From: Burkholderiales bacterium
GTDB lineage: Bacteria; Pseudomonadota; Gammaproteobacteria; Burkholderiales; WYBJ01
Assembly (NCBI GenBank): GCA_022841915.1
Contig: JALHQN010000014.1
Location: 1-64,000, forward strand
Reading direction: 5' to 3'
DNA: 64,000 nucleotides
Shown here: positions 1-8,820 of the stretch, piece by piece
Position numbering within the stretch: the first letter of the stretch is position 1
Layout of the letters: each line of letters starts with the position of its first letter
The notes under the pieces: model-generated
What the model was told of the DNA's origin: nothing
Databases searched by the model: none
What the model saw: the letters and a program-made list of their open reading frames with translations, nothing else
Position numbers and translations under genes: made by a program

Positions 1-426
1 GACAACGTGGCGGAATTGAAGCGCGGCTGGATCAAGCGCGCCGACACCATCGCCGAGCTGGCGAAACAGATCAATCTCGATCCTGCCGCGCTGGAAGCCA
101 GCGTGAAGCGCTGGAATGACCATTGTGCGAACGGCAGCGATCCTGAATACGGCCGCAAGCTCATGCTGTCGCCGCTATCGAAGGGACCTTTCTACGCGGT
201 CGAACTCGTTCCCTCAATGCTCAATACACAAGGCGGGCCCAGGCGCAATGCCAAAGCCCAGATCGTTCGCCCCAACGACGAGCCGATCCCGCGCTTGTAC
301 AGCGCCGGCGAGTTGGGATCGATCTACAGCTACATGTATCAGGGCACCGGCAATATCGGCGAGTGCTTCGCCTTCGGACGCATCGCGGCGCGCAATGCCG
401 TGGCGGAGAAGCCTTGGGATAGCTGA
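1..426 (+). CDS. FAD-dependent oxidoreductase, C-terminal part (fumarate reductase/3-ketosteroid dehydrogenase-like)
   Basis: The gene enters from outside the window, so only the last 141 codons are present; the frame is open from base 1. The C-terminus carries the FAD-contacting end typical of the fumarate reductase/succinate dehydrogenase flavoprotein family: 'LYSAGELGSIYSYMYQGTGN' followed by a helix with 'GECFAFGRIAARNA'. Such proteins oxidise or reduce C-C bonds of acids or steroids with bound FAD. The substrate cannot be told from this fragment. The next gene is convergent after about 160 bases. Confidence 0.8.
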   Translation, partial: DNVAELKRGWIKRADTIAELAKQINLDPAALEASVKRWNDHCANGSDPEYGRKLMLSPLSKGPFYAVELVPSMLNTQGGPRRNAKAQIVRPNDEPIPRLYSAGELGSIYSYMYQGTGNIGECFAFGRIAARNAVAEKPWDS

Positions 427-585
427 GAGCACTGGCATGGGCGGCGGTCTCGGCGATCGGGGCTGCTGCGGGCAAGCCCGTTAGGCGTGCATCAGCCGTG
501 CGAAGCTCGCGCGCGCGAAAGCGATGCCATACCCATGGCATCGCATCGAGGCGCACCCAGCCACGAAGCGGCGGATCCGCTTGGG

Positions 586-1542
586 CTACTTCGGCGCCGG
601 CGTGACCGCGTTGGTCTTCTGCGGTGATGCGGCTACCCCGTCCACGGATGCGCCAGGCGCCGTATCGACCAGCATGAACCGCCGTTCCGGCGGCGTGCCG
701 GCGTGGAAATGGGTCTGCACGAGGCTGGGCACCTTCACCTCGTTGCATGTCTTGGATATCCGGTAGACCTCGACCGGCGGCGTCCAATCGGACCGGAATT
801 CGCAGCTCACCTGTACGCAGCTGATGCGCTTGAGCCAGGAGCACATCTTCACTTCCGCGCCGCTCGCGCTCTGGATCTCGGTGAGATAGGGCGAATTCGC
901 GTAATGCGGCCGATTCTGACCGGATTCGGAATGCACATCGGCGAGAACGGTGTGATAGCTCCCGCCCACGGTCAGCAGGGAGAGGGTCTTCTCCATGAAC
1001 TGCGACAGCCGGGGCGAATACGAGAACCCGCCCATCACATCGGTGATAACCTGAAACTGACCCAGTTCCTCGTTCGAGTAGTCGCTCAGAGGCTTGCCGA
1101 ACAGGTATTGGATCTGGCCGCCTCCTAGGGTGGCGGCGGTATCGTGCCAACGCTGGGTCCTGCGGTCTTCGATCGACATCGCGACCGCCTTGACGCCGTT
1201 GTGCAGCTTGGCGACGACGCTCGCATCCATGTCCTCGAACCGGGCGGTCGAATAATCCAGTATGGCCTGCCCCTCGCCCGCTCCGATATCGAGCCAGCGA
1301 TCGGCGGGGCCGAGTTCGGACAACGAGCGCACGAATCCGCCTGACAATGCGTGGGCGTACGCCGAGAAGGTGCGTCCGATGACATAACCCTCGGGACGAG
1401 CCGCCCCGCTGTTGTAGATGGCTTGCTGCCTGGTCAACTGCTCCTTGATCGGGGCGCTGACAGGTTCGTTGGCAAGCACGGTTTGGCTGGACAGTGTCGA
1501 CCACACCACCAGGGCGAACGCACAATTGCTGTAATTGAACAT
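586..1542 (-). CDS. Secreted class I SAM-methyltransferase-like protein
   Basis: The 318-residue product starts with a hydrophobic signal peptide ending near 'SSQTVLA'. A glycine-rich motif I, 'WLDIGAGEGQAILDY', follows around residue 90 and matches the SAM-binding loop of class I methyltransferases. The rest does not match a family I know. The ATG at 1542 was chosen because it places the signal peptide at the N-terminus; the frame is open further upstream to 1653. A periplasmic location is odd for a SAM-dependent enzyme, so the fold may be reused or the leader may be a membrane anchor. It is convergent with the oxidoreductase end and no operon partner is seen. Confidence 0.6.
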   Translation of the reverse strand: MFNYSNCAFALVVWSTLSSQTVLANEPVSAPIKEQLTRQQAIYNSGAARPEGYVIGRTFSAYAHALSGGFVRSLSELGPADRWLDIGAGEGQAILDYSTARFEDMDASVVAKLHNGVKAVAMSIEDRRTQRWHDTAATLGGGQIQYLFGKPLSDYSNEELGQFQVITDVMGGFSYSPRLSQFMEKTLSLLTVGGSYHTVLADVHSESGQNRPHYANSPYLTEIQSASGAEVKMCSWLKRISCVQVSCEFRSDWTPPVEVYRISKTCNEVKVPSLVQTHFHAGTPPERRFMLVDTAPGASVDGVAASPQKTNAVTPAPK

Positions 1543-1800
1543 CGCAAATTTCAAAGTTGAGTGTTGAACGTCGGCCCGGACTGGCGACCCCTGCAACTGA
1601 CCTCTCGGCCGCGTGGATCGACGCACGAGGAGCCTCCCTTTACGAACGCGCATGCCGTTCGTATTTTCAGCCTACAACATCGTCCCATGCCGAATCATCC
1701 GGAACTCCCTGTACGTTAATATACAGTAGCGACGCAGAGCAATGGCAGGGATCGATCCCGCGCCGACAGGGACAGCGTCGGAGCGAAACGGCTCCGGCCG

Positions 1801-2346
1801 CTAGACCTTCAATACCTCCTGCCCGGGGCCAGGCGGCAGTTCGCAGGCATTCACGGTCATGGCGAGCAGGCTGTAGTAGCCGATCGACCCGGTCAGCTCG
1901 ATGAACTGCTCGTGGCCGAAGCGCTCGATGAGTGCTTGCGCCGTGACATCGTCCACACGATGCTTGCGCAGCAGGTCGCGGGTGAACTCGATGATTTGGG
2001 CATCTTCGGCAGGAACGCCGCGCGCATGTTTCTCCCGGATGGCCGTGATCGTCGATTCGGGCACCCCGAGCTTGCGAGCGATGCCTGCCTGCGCACCCCA
2101 AACATAGAGCGCATCGAATTCTCGACCCACCACCATCGCCGCCAACACGCGTACCCGCATGTCGAGTTTTCCCTGGAAACGCACGTAGCCTCCGAGTGCC
2201 TCCATGTGAGCCGCGATATCGGGGCAGTGCATGAACATGGTGAACGGTCCGCTGATGCCGCCCCGGCTTGCGATGACCGCGTCGGCGATCGCATGATGCT
2301 CGGGTGCCACCTGATCCTTGCTCGTGATGGGCGTGAGTCTGGGCAT
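1801..2346 (-). CDS. Carboxymuconolactone decarboxylase-family (AhpD-like) protein
   Basis: The 181-residue protein has the layout of the carboxymuconolactone decarboxylase/AhpD superfamily: a conserved 'ISGPFTMFMHCPDIA' stretch near the N-terminus, then 'RVRVLAAMVVGREFDALYVW' and a later helix pair. In AhpD the 'ExxCxxC' site carries the peroxidatic cysteines. Here the corresponding region reads 'EFDALYVWGAQA' with no CxxC, so peroxidase activity is unlikely and a decarboxylase or isomerase-type role fits better. The start at 2346 follows a strong GAGGAGAGG Shine-Dalgarno; the open frame extends to 2487. It is divergent from a fumarase-superfamily lyase at 2586, which suggests a shared control region in 2347-2585. 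Confidence 0.8.
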   Translation of the reverse strand: MPRLTPITSKDQVAPEHHAIADAVIASRGGISGPFTMFMHCPDIAAHMEALGGYVRFQGKLDMRVRVLAAMVVGREFDALYVWGAQAGIARKLGVPESTITAIREKHARGVPAEDAQIIEFTRDLLRKHRVDDVTAQALIERFGHEQFIELTGSIGYYSLLAMTVNACELPPGPGQEVLKV

Positions 2347-2585
2347 CGTTCCTCTCCTCTCGTGTGTCGTCTGGGATATTCCCCCGCGTGCGTGCGCGGT
2401 GTACCCATAGGGCTGCACACTATGCTCGATATGTGCGGTTGCGCGCAACTCCCCTTGCGCCGTGCAATCCGACCGGGCAGTCGACATGCTTGCAACCGTG
2501 TCGTTGCGCTATGCTCGGGCCCAACCGATCTGCGTAGCGCGCGGCCGGCTTCGGTCGCGAAGTCCATTCGAGGAGGCACATTGTC

Positions 2586-3950
2586 ATGAGCGACGAACGT
2601 TCCACGGCCAGCCGCATCGCCGACCCCGGCTTGCGAGCTCTCTACAGAATCGAGAACCGCTGGCAGGCGTGGCTCGACGTCGAAGCGGCCCTGGCTCGCG
2701 CACAGGCCGAACTGGGCATCATTCCCGCAGAGGCCGCCGAGGCGATCGCACGCGCGGCCCGCTTCGACCGGATGGACCGCGCCCGCATCGACGAAGGTTT
2801 CGCCCGCACCGCCCATACGATCGTGCCCCTGGTATGGGAGCTGAGCCGCTTGGTCGGCGACCCGCACGGCGGCTGGGTGCACTGGGGCGCAACGACGCAG
2901 AACATCACACAGACGGGCGACCTGCTCGTTCTGCGCCAGGCGCACGCGATTTTTCGACGCCAGATCGGCGAGGCTCTCGGCGCCATGGCCGATCTGGCAG
3001 AACGCAGTGCCGACATGCCGGTTGCAGCGAGAACCCACGGGCAGCATGCCGTGCCGGCGACCTTCGGCTTCAAGATCGCGGTGTGGATCGACGAGATGCT
3101 GCGCCACGTCGAACGCTTCGAGCAGGCCGCGCCACGCATCTTCATGGCGATGCTCGGCGGTGCGGCGGGTACGTTCGCATCGCTCGGCGAACATGGCCCG
3201 GCGGTACAGGCCGGGATCGCCAAGCATTTGGGCATGACACAGATGCGCGTCCCCTCACGTGCCATCGGCGATCACCTGGCGGAGAACATCTGCCTGCTCG
3301 GCATGCTGGCGGCCACCTGCGGCAAGATCGGACGCGAGATCTACACGCTGATGAAGACGGAGTTCGGCGAGGTGGAAGAACCCGTCCCCGCCGGCACCGT
3401 CGGCAGTTCCACCATGCCGCAGAAGCGCAATCCCAAGCTGTGTCAGGACATCATCGCTGCCGCTGCCGAGATTCGCTCGGTCGTACCCCTGGCGCTGGAA
3501 TCGATGTATACCGAACACGAAGCGGACCGCACGACGACGCTCATGATGGATTCCGCGGAAGCCCGCGCCTGCATCGCCACCGGCGACATGCTCGCGCGTC
3601 TGACCGAAGTCGTCCGAGGGCTGACGCTGAATCCCGAACGCATGCGGGCGAATCTGGACTTGGGCGGCGGGCTGATCGTCGCCGAAGCGGTGATGCTCGA
3701 ACTGGGCAAGACCTTGGGGCGACAACACGCGCACGATGTCGTGTACGACGCTGCTCAAGCCGCCTTCGTCGAGAATCGCCCCTTCTCCGGCCTGCTTGCC
3801 GCCGACGAACGGGTCACTCGGCATCTGGACCGCAAGGCCATCGACGCGCTGCTCGATCCGACGACCTATACGGGCTTGTGCGCCGAAATGGCGCGCGATG
3901 CAGCCGGCCGCGCACGCGCTTCGATCGCCCTCACCGAGGCGATGACGTAA
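2586..3950 (+). CDS. Fumarase/aspartase-superfamily lyase (adenylosuccinate lyase / PcaB-like)
   Basis: The 454-residue protein has the superfamily signature 'GSSTMPQKRNP' near residue 280, which forms the mobile active-site loop with the catalytic serine. It also has the upstream conserved 'HWGATTQNITQTGD' and 'ARTHGQHAVPATFG' regions. Family members catalyse beta-elimination of fumarate-type products, or lactonisation in the case of 3-carboxy-cis,cis-muconate cycloisomerase (PcaB). Length and divergence from the purB core fit a catabolic PcaB-like enzyme, and a carboxymuconolactone decarboxylase-family gene sits divergently next door. True protocatechuate pathway partners are absent, so the substrate is inferred only loosely. 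AGGAGG lies about 10 bases before the ATG. Confidence 0.85.
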   Translation: MSDERSTASRIADPGLRALYRIENRWQAWLDVEAALARAQAELGIIPAEAAEAIARAARFDRMDRARIDEGFARTAHTIVPLVWELSRLVGDPHGGWVHWGATTQNITQTGDLLVLRQAHAIFRRQIGEALGAMADLAERSADMPVAARTHGQHAVPATFGFKIAVWIDEMLRHVERFEQAAPRIFMAMLGGAAGTFASLGEHGPAVQAGIAKHLGMTQMRVPSRAIGDHLAENICLLGMLAATCGKIGREIYTLMKTEFGEVEEPVPAGTVGSSTMPQKRNPKLCQDIIAAAAEIRSVVPLALESMYTEHEADRTTTLMMDSAEARACIATGDMLARLTEVVRGLTLNPERMRANLDLGGGLIVAEAVMLELGKTLGRQHAHDVVYDAAQAAFVENRPFSGLLAADERVTRHLDRKAIDALLDPTTYTGLCAEMARDAAGRARASIALTEAMT

Positions 3951-4118
3951 GCTCGAGCCTAGCTGAGGCAAGAGGCCTTGCGCCGAGGCCCTTAGAACAT
4001 CATGAATCTTGCGATCGATCTCGAGCCCTTCCCGGTGCAGCCGCAACCGCTCGCACCGGGAGCGCTTGCGGGCAATCGAATTCCGACGACACCCGGCTCT
4101 CGCGGCAATGACCTTCGA

Positions 4119-5069
4119 CTAAACGGAAGGCGGCTCGATGGCTCCGACCTGCTCCACGAGCGGACCGTACCACTGCGGGCGACGGTGCGCGGCGAAATCG
4201 AACATGCGCTGCCTGCCATGCAGGCATAGATCGAGGTCGGCGTCGACGACCAGCAGTTCGTCGCCCAACGTGCTTGCCTGGGCTCGGATCTGGCCGTTCG
4301 GGTCGACGATGACCGACCCGCCGATCAGGCCCGCCCCATCCTCGTTGCCCGCCTTGGCGACACTGACTGCCCAGGTGGCATTCATGTAGGCGTTGGCCTG
4401 CACGACCAGGGTGGAGTGGAAGGTGCGCAGCTCCGCGCTTTCCCCATCGCCCCCGCCCGGATCGTAGGCGGCGGAGTTATAGCCGATGCAGACGAGTTCG
4501 ACGTTCTGCAACCCGAGCACGCGCCATCCTTCCGGCCAGCGCCGATCGTTGCAGATCAACATGCCGATCGCGGCATTGCTCCATTGCGGGCGCGTGCGCA
4601 CGACGGGAAAGCCCAGATCGCCATAGCGAAAATAGCGCTTCTCCAACTGCTGATAGCGCAATCCCGGCTTGGGTTCGCTCGTCCCCGGGAGGTGGATCTT
4701 GCGATACTTCGAGAGCAGTTCGCCTGTAGGCGAAACGAGCACAGCGCTGTTGTAGCGATGGCCCTCGGGGGTCAGCTCGCCGTAGCCGACGTAGAAGCCC
4801 ACGTTGTGCTCGCGTGCCCGATCGAACAAAGGCTGGACGTTCGGATTCGGCATCGAAGGCTCGAAGTACCGCAGCAGATCGGACTCCCGCTCCTGATACC
4901 AGCGCGGAAAAAAGGTGGTGAAGGCGAGCTCGGGAAAGACGACGAGCTGCGCTCCCTGTTCGGCCGCATCGTCCAACAGCCTGATCATGCGCGCAAGCAC
5001 CTGCTCGCGCGTGTCCTGCAGAGTGTTCGGGCCCATCTGGGCGCCGGCGATGCGAAGAATGCGAGTCAT
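4119..5069 (-). CDS. Nitrilase-superfamily amidohydrolase, N-carbamoyl-D-amino acid hydrolase-like
   Basis: This 316-residue protein shows the nitrilase catalytic triad in order: Glu47 in 'VVFPELAFTTFFPRW', Lys124 in 'KYRKIHLPG' and Cys173 in 'MLICNDRRWPE'. The sequence around each residue, including 'FFPRW' and 'ICNDRRWPE.WRV.GL', is close to the known Agrobacterium N-carbamoyl-D-amino acid hydrolases, and so is the length. These release CO2 and ammonia from carbamoyl amino acids, the product of hydantoin ring opening. A hydantoinase A/B pair occurs about 40 kb away in this window, though not in the same operon. The ATG at 5069 is the family start; the frame is open upstream to 5636. Confidence 0.85.
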   Translation of the reverse strand: MTRILRIAGAQMGPNTLQDTREQVLARMIRLLDDAAEQGAQLVVFPELAFTTFFPRWYQERESDLLRYFEPSMPNPNVQPLFDRAREHNVGFYVGYGELTPEGHRYNSAVLVSPTGELLSKYRKIHLPGTSEPKPGLRYQQLEKRYFRYGDLGFPVVRTRPQWSNAAIGMLICNDRRWPEGWRVLGLQNVELVCIGYNSAAYDPGGGDGESAELRTFHSTLVVQANAYMNATWAVSVAKAGNEDGAGLIGGSVIVDPNGQIRAQASTLGDELLVVDADLDLCLHGRQRMFDFAAHRRPQWYGPLVEQVGAIEPPSV

Positions 5070-5176
5070 GGTCGATCCGGGTGGATGGGGAGTTGGCAAA
5101 AAGCTAGCACATCGCGCCGCCCCGCACCAGGCACACTGCAGGCAAGCGAAGCGTCGGAAGGTGCGCGGACTGCGGA

Positions 5177-5920
5177 TCAGTCCGCTTTGGAAGCCGCTTT
5201 GCGCGCAGCCTTCGTTTTGCCGATCTGGGCGGAGAACGCATTCTCCATGTTCTTGGCGATGGCGAAGGGCACCTCCTGCGCCAGGTTGTAGATCTGCTTG
5301 GCGGCTGCAATGACGTCGGGATCCTGCGCCGCGAGCTCGCGCGCGAGCTTCATGGCCTCGGGCAACAGCTGCTCGGCGCTCACGCAGGCCTCGATCACGC
5401 CCAGTCGATAAAGCTCCTGAGCGCTCACCCGCATGCCGGTGAAGAACATCCGACGACCGCGGGATTGGCCGAACAGCCGCACCAGCGCGGAGGCCCCGTT
5501 GGGCACGCCGACCCCCACCTCGGGCATCGCCATATAGGCGTTCTCCGATGCCAAAAGGATATCGCACGCTGCCGCGATGTTGACCCCGGTGCCCACCGCG
5601 GGGCCGCTGATGGCCGCGACGATCGGCTTGCTGCACTCACGCAGCGCGCTATGAAAGTTGCGATGCTCGTGGACGCTGCGCGCCTTGTCGCCGAGCGCGG
5701 GCCTGGCCTCGCGATGCTCCTTGAGATCCATGCCGCCGGAGAAGATCTTGGGCGTTCCGGTCAGCACGATGGCGCGCACGTCGTCGCGCTCGTCGAGCTG
5801 CCCGAAGAGCTCGACGACGTCCCGCCGCAGTGCATTGCTCATTGCATTGACCGGCGGGCGATCGATGACGACGACTGCGACGCCTTCGTCCACGCTCACT
5901 TTCAAGTATTCAGAGGACAC
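5177..5920 (-). CDS. Enoyl-CoA hydratase/isomerase (crotonase) family protein
   Basis: The protein has the crotonase oxyanion-hole segments 'FSGGMDLKEH' and 'SGPAVGTGVNIAAACDILLA', followed by 'YMAMPEVGVGVP'. Rat crotonase uses two glutamates. The second (PEVG) is present here, but the first, normally in a GGGxEL segment, is replaced in 'GTGVNIA'. This favours an isomerase or other crotonase reaction over classic hydration. The start is taken as GTG at 5920 because AGGAG sits six bases upstream. An in-frame ATG at 5947 lacks such a site but would add nine residues. The C-terminus is Lys/Ala-rich. It lies upstream of the nitrilase gene on the same strand, 107 bases apart. Confidence 0.85.
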   Translation of the reverse strand: MSSEYLKVSVDEGVAVVVIDRPPVNAMSNALRRDVVELFGQLDERDDVRAIVLTGTPKIFSGGMDLKEHREARPALGDKARSVHEHRNFHSALRECSKPIVAAISGPAVGTGVNIAAACDILLASENAYMAMPEVGVGVPNGASALVRLFGQSRGRRMFFTGMRVSAQELYRLGVIEACVSAEQLLPEAMKLARELAAQDPDVIAAAKQIYNLAQEVPFAIAKNMENAFSAQIGKTKAARKAASKAD

Positions 5921-6075
5921 GTTTCGCTCCTGGGATCGGGTTTCCATGGAGACCGATTATGGATCAAGCGCCTGTCCGTGCGGTCGGGGAGAGCATTGGC
6001 GGCGAAAGCGCGCACGCCCGCTCGCAAGTGCGGCAGAATCGGCGGACGAGAATCGAACAGCAGGCGGGTGATCGC

Positions 6076-6918
6076 ATGACGACCGACAACTTGACCGTAG
6101 CGCCGATATGGCATCCCGTGGCTATCCCTGCGCAGGCACCAGCCCGCGAGGGCACGGTGCCAGTACCGGGCTGCCATCTCGGCTACTGGGATACGGGCGG
6201 CGCAGGTCCTGTCGTTATCCTGCTCCACGCCGGCACGCAGAGCGCGGCCGGATGGGTGTATCAGCAGCCGGTGCTGGCGAATGCGGGCTACCGGGTCATC
6301 GGCTACTCCAGGCGAGGTTATCTCGGCTCGGGCGCGGGGGATCCTGCCGATCCCGGCGTCGCCTCCGCTGACCTGCATCACCTGGTCGAGCATCTGGGCA
6401 TAGGCAGCGCGCACTTGGTCGCCGCTGCCCAGGGCGGGTTCTTCGCCCTGGACTACGCGCTGCACTACCCGGAGAAGGTGCGCAGTCTCGCCATCGTTTC
6501 CTCGCTGATGGGGGTCACGGATCCGGACTACGTCGCAGTCAACGAGCGGTTGCGCCCTCCTTTCTTCGCGAGCCTGCCGCACGATTTCCAGGAGTTGTCG
6601 CCTTCCTACCGCGCCGGCAATCCGCAGGGGCTCGCCGCATGGCGCGCGTTGGACGAACAAGCCATTCCCGTGCGCCGGATCACCCCCCGCGTGCGGCAAC
6701 CGCTCACCTGGGCCCTGCTGGAAACGATCCGACACCCGACGCTGCTGCTCACCGGCGATTCCGATCTCTACACGCCGCCGGCGCTGCTGCGCATGCAGGC
6801 GCAGCACATGCCGCACGCGCAGGTGCACATTCTCCCGGAAGCGGGTCACAGTCCCTATTGGGAGCAGCCGACGGCCTTCAACGATATCCTTATGGCATTC
6901 CTTAAAAACATCACCTGA
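6076..6918 (+). CDS. Alpha/beta-hydrolase-fold protein with alanine at the nucleophile position
   Basis: The 280-residue protein has a clear alpha/beta-hydrolase fold. The oxyanion strand is 'VVILLHAGTQSAAGW', the acid is in 'LLLTGDSDLYTPP' and the histidine in 'EAGHSPYWEQP'. At the nucleophile elbow, where GxSxG is expected, it reads 'LVAAAQGGF' (codons GCC GCT GCC CAG GGC GGG). Ala118 therefore takes the place of the catalytic serine. A standard esterase mechanism is ruled out by this; the Asp and His are kept. The ATG at 6076 is chosen because homology begins soon after; the frame is open from 5959. It is divergent from the crotonase gene. Confidence 0.8.
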   Translation: MTTDNLTVAPIWHPVAIPAQAPAREGTVPVPGCHLGYWDTGGAGPVVILLHAGTQSAAGWVYQQPVLANAGYRVIGYSRRGYLGSGAGDPADPGVASADLHHLVEHLGIGSAHLVAAAQGGFFALDYALHYPEKVRSLAIVSSLMGVTDPDYVAVNERLRPPFFASLPHDFQELSPSYRAGNPQGLAAWRALDEQAIPVRRITPRVRQPLTWALLETIRHPTLLLTGDSDLYTPPALLRMQAQHMPHAQVHILPEAGHSPYWEQPTAFNDILMAFLKNIT

Positions 6919-6953
6919 CCGCCGTAACGGCGTCGACCGGTCACGGCCGGATA

Positions 6954-8789
6954 CTATTTCGTGGCTCGTCGCGACAGTCGCGCAATGTTGATGCCGCTCG
7001 ATATGACGCCGACGTGACTGAACGCCTGCGGGTAGTTGCCGAGGAAGGCGCCCGTGCTCGCATCGATCTGTTCGGGTAGCAAACCGAGCGGATTCGCGCG
7101 TTTGCACAGCGCATCGTAGAGGTCGGTCGCCTCCTGCAGGCGGCCCTGCCATGCGTAGTTATCCACCAGCCAGAAGCTGCACAACAGGAACGCACCCTCG
7201 TCGCCCGGCAGACCGTCGGGAGATTCGTGCGGAAGATAGCGATACAGCAAACCGTCGCCTGCCCCCAGACGTTGCTCGATCGCCCGAGTGGTCGCAACCA
7301 TCTTGGGATGATCCGCCGCAATGACACGGCGCAGCGGCAGCGACAGCAGACTCGCGTCGATACCGCCCGGGCCGAGATGCTCGGTCAGGCTATTGCGCTG
7401 CGGATCCCACGCTCGCTCCAGAATCGCGTCCCGAATCCGGATGGCCTCGGCTTTCCATGTCGGGACATCTCCCGGCAAGCCGAAACGCTCCGCGAGGCGC
7501 ACGCCGCGATCGAGCGCCACCTGGCAAAGCGCGGCGGAATAGGTGAACGGGCGCCCCGATGTGCGCACTTCCCAGATGCCATGATCGGGCTGGTTCCACT
7601 CGCGAAGCGCTGCCTCGATGCAGCGGCGCAGACGCGCCCAGAGCCGTGGCTCCAGCGGCTTCTCGCGAGCGCCCCATTGATAGGCGCAATCGAGGATCTC
7701 CCCGTAGACGTCGTTTTGCCTCTGCAGCACGGCAGCATTGCCCCAACGCACCGGCGCCGAGGCCCGGTAGCCTTCGAGTTCGGAGTCGATCCGTTCCGGT
7801 CCCGGAACATTGCCGTCGAGGTCGTACAAGACGCTCGGGCGCTCGCCCCGCTCAACCACGTCCAGCACCCAGCGCAGGAAGGAATCGCTTTCGCCGTACA
7901 GTCCGATGCCGCGCAGCGCATAAACCGAATAGGCGGCATCCCTGACCCAGGTGTACCGGTAATCCCAGTTGCGTTCGCCGCCGATCTTCTCCGGCAAGGA
8001 CGAGGTCGGTGCGGCGATCATGGCGCCGTTCGGGCTGTAGTCGAGCAGCTTGAGCGTCACTGCGGAACGCCGCACGAGCGCGCGCTGCGGTCCGTCGTAG
8101 CGCACGGTGCCCATCCATCGCCGCCACGCCTGCACGGTGTGCTCGATGCGCTCGGCCGGCTCGCCGATGCCGTGCGCCTGCTCCGAGCCCCAGCGCAGAC
8201 TGACGCAGAAGCGCTCGCCGACGTTGAGATCGATCTGCTGGCGCAAAGCATCGAGCGGGCGCGAAGCCGCCAGATGCAGGCGAAGACCGGGGAACCGGCT
8301 GCAGCGCAATCGCAAGCCGCCCTCGCAGGGTTCGACGTGCGCGCCTCCACGCGGAGCCACCTCCATTCGCAGGCGAGCGCTTCCGTGCAGCACTTCCACG
8401 TGGCGCAGCAGTTCACCTCGCGCATGGGATGCATCCTGGGACAGCTCGACACCTTCTGGAAAAGTGCATGCATCGGTGATGCGTATGCACCCGGCGGCAT
8501 TGCGAATCTCGGTTTGCAGAACACCAGTGTCTTCGACATAGAGCTGTCGTGACTCCACCGGCCCCATCAGACCCAACGCAAAACGGCCGCCGCGAGCCGC
8601 ATCCAGCAGCCCGCAAAAGACAGCGTCGGAGTCGAAGCGCGGCAGACATAACCAGCGCAGCGCGCCATCCCTGCCGACCAGCGCCGCAGTCGTGCAGTCG
8701 CCGACGAGGCCGAAGTCCTCGATGGGCAGATAGTCCTCCGTCCCGGACATTGGACGAAACGGGATCCATGGTTGAGCACGATCGGTCAT
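6954..8789 (-). CDS. Glycoside hydrolase family 15 protein (glucoamylase/trehalase-like)
   Basis: The 611-residue protein has the bacterial GH15 layout. An N-terminal beta-sandwich domain begins 'YLPIEDFGLVGDCTTAALV', and an (alpha/alpha)6 catalytic domain contains the hallmark 'GERNWDYRYTWVRDAAYSVY'. The acid/base region 'GIWEVRTSGRPFTYS' and a later 'NSLTEHLG' supply glutamates at the expected distances. The family removes glucose from alpha-glucans or splits trehalose. No signal peptide is visible, so it probably acts in the cytoplasm on storage glucan or trehalose. It converges with the alpha/beta-hydrolase gene and is followed on the other strand by an epimerase pseudogene. Confidence 0.9.
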   Translation of the reverse strand: MTDRAQPWIPFRPMSGTEDYLPIEDFGLVGDCTTAALVGRDGALRWLCLPRFDSDAVFCGLLDAARGGRFALGLMGPVESRQLYVEDTGVLQTEIRNAAGCIRITDACTFPEGVELSQDASHARGELLRHVEVLHGSARLRMEVAPRGGAHVEPCEGGLRLRCSRFPGLRLHLAASRPLDALRQQIDLNVGERFCVSLRWGSEQAHGIGEPAERIEHTVQAWRRWMGTVRYDGPQRALVRRSAVTLKLLDYSPNGAMIAAPTSSLPEKIGGERNWDYRYTWVRDAAYSVYALRGIGLYGESDSFLRWVLDVVERGERPSVLYDLDGNVPGPERIDSELEGYRASAPVRWGNAAVLQRQNDVYGEILDCAYQWGAREKPLEPRLWARLRRCIEAALREWNQPDHGIWEVRTSGRPFTYSAALCQVALDRGVRLAERFGLPGDVPTWKAEAIRIRDAILERAWDPQRNSLTEHLGPGGIDASLLSLPLRRVIAADHPKMVATTRAIEQRLGAGDGLLYRYLPHESPDGLPGDEGAFLLCSFWLVDNYAWQGRLQEATDLYDALCKRANPLGLLPEQIDASTGAFLGNYPQAFSHVGVISSGINIARLSRRATK

Positions 8790-8820
8790 TCGCGATCTTC
8801 CGCAAAGCGCATACCCCGCC

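Noticed and set aside
221-1525. 434-codon leftward open frame overlapping the secreted methyltransferase-like gene
   Set aside because: Arg/Gly-rich composition typical of an out-of-frame read in GC-rich DNA; the overlapping frame has a leader and a SAM-binding motif.
2462-4111. 549-codon rightward frame over the fumarase-superfamily lyase
   Set aside because: Arg/His-rich shadow with no motif; the lyase frame carries the signature GSSTMPQKRNP.
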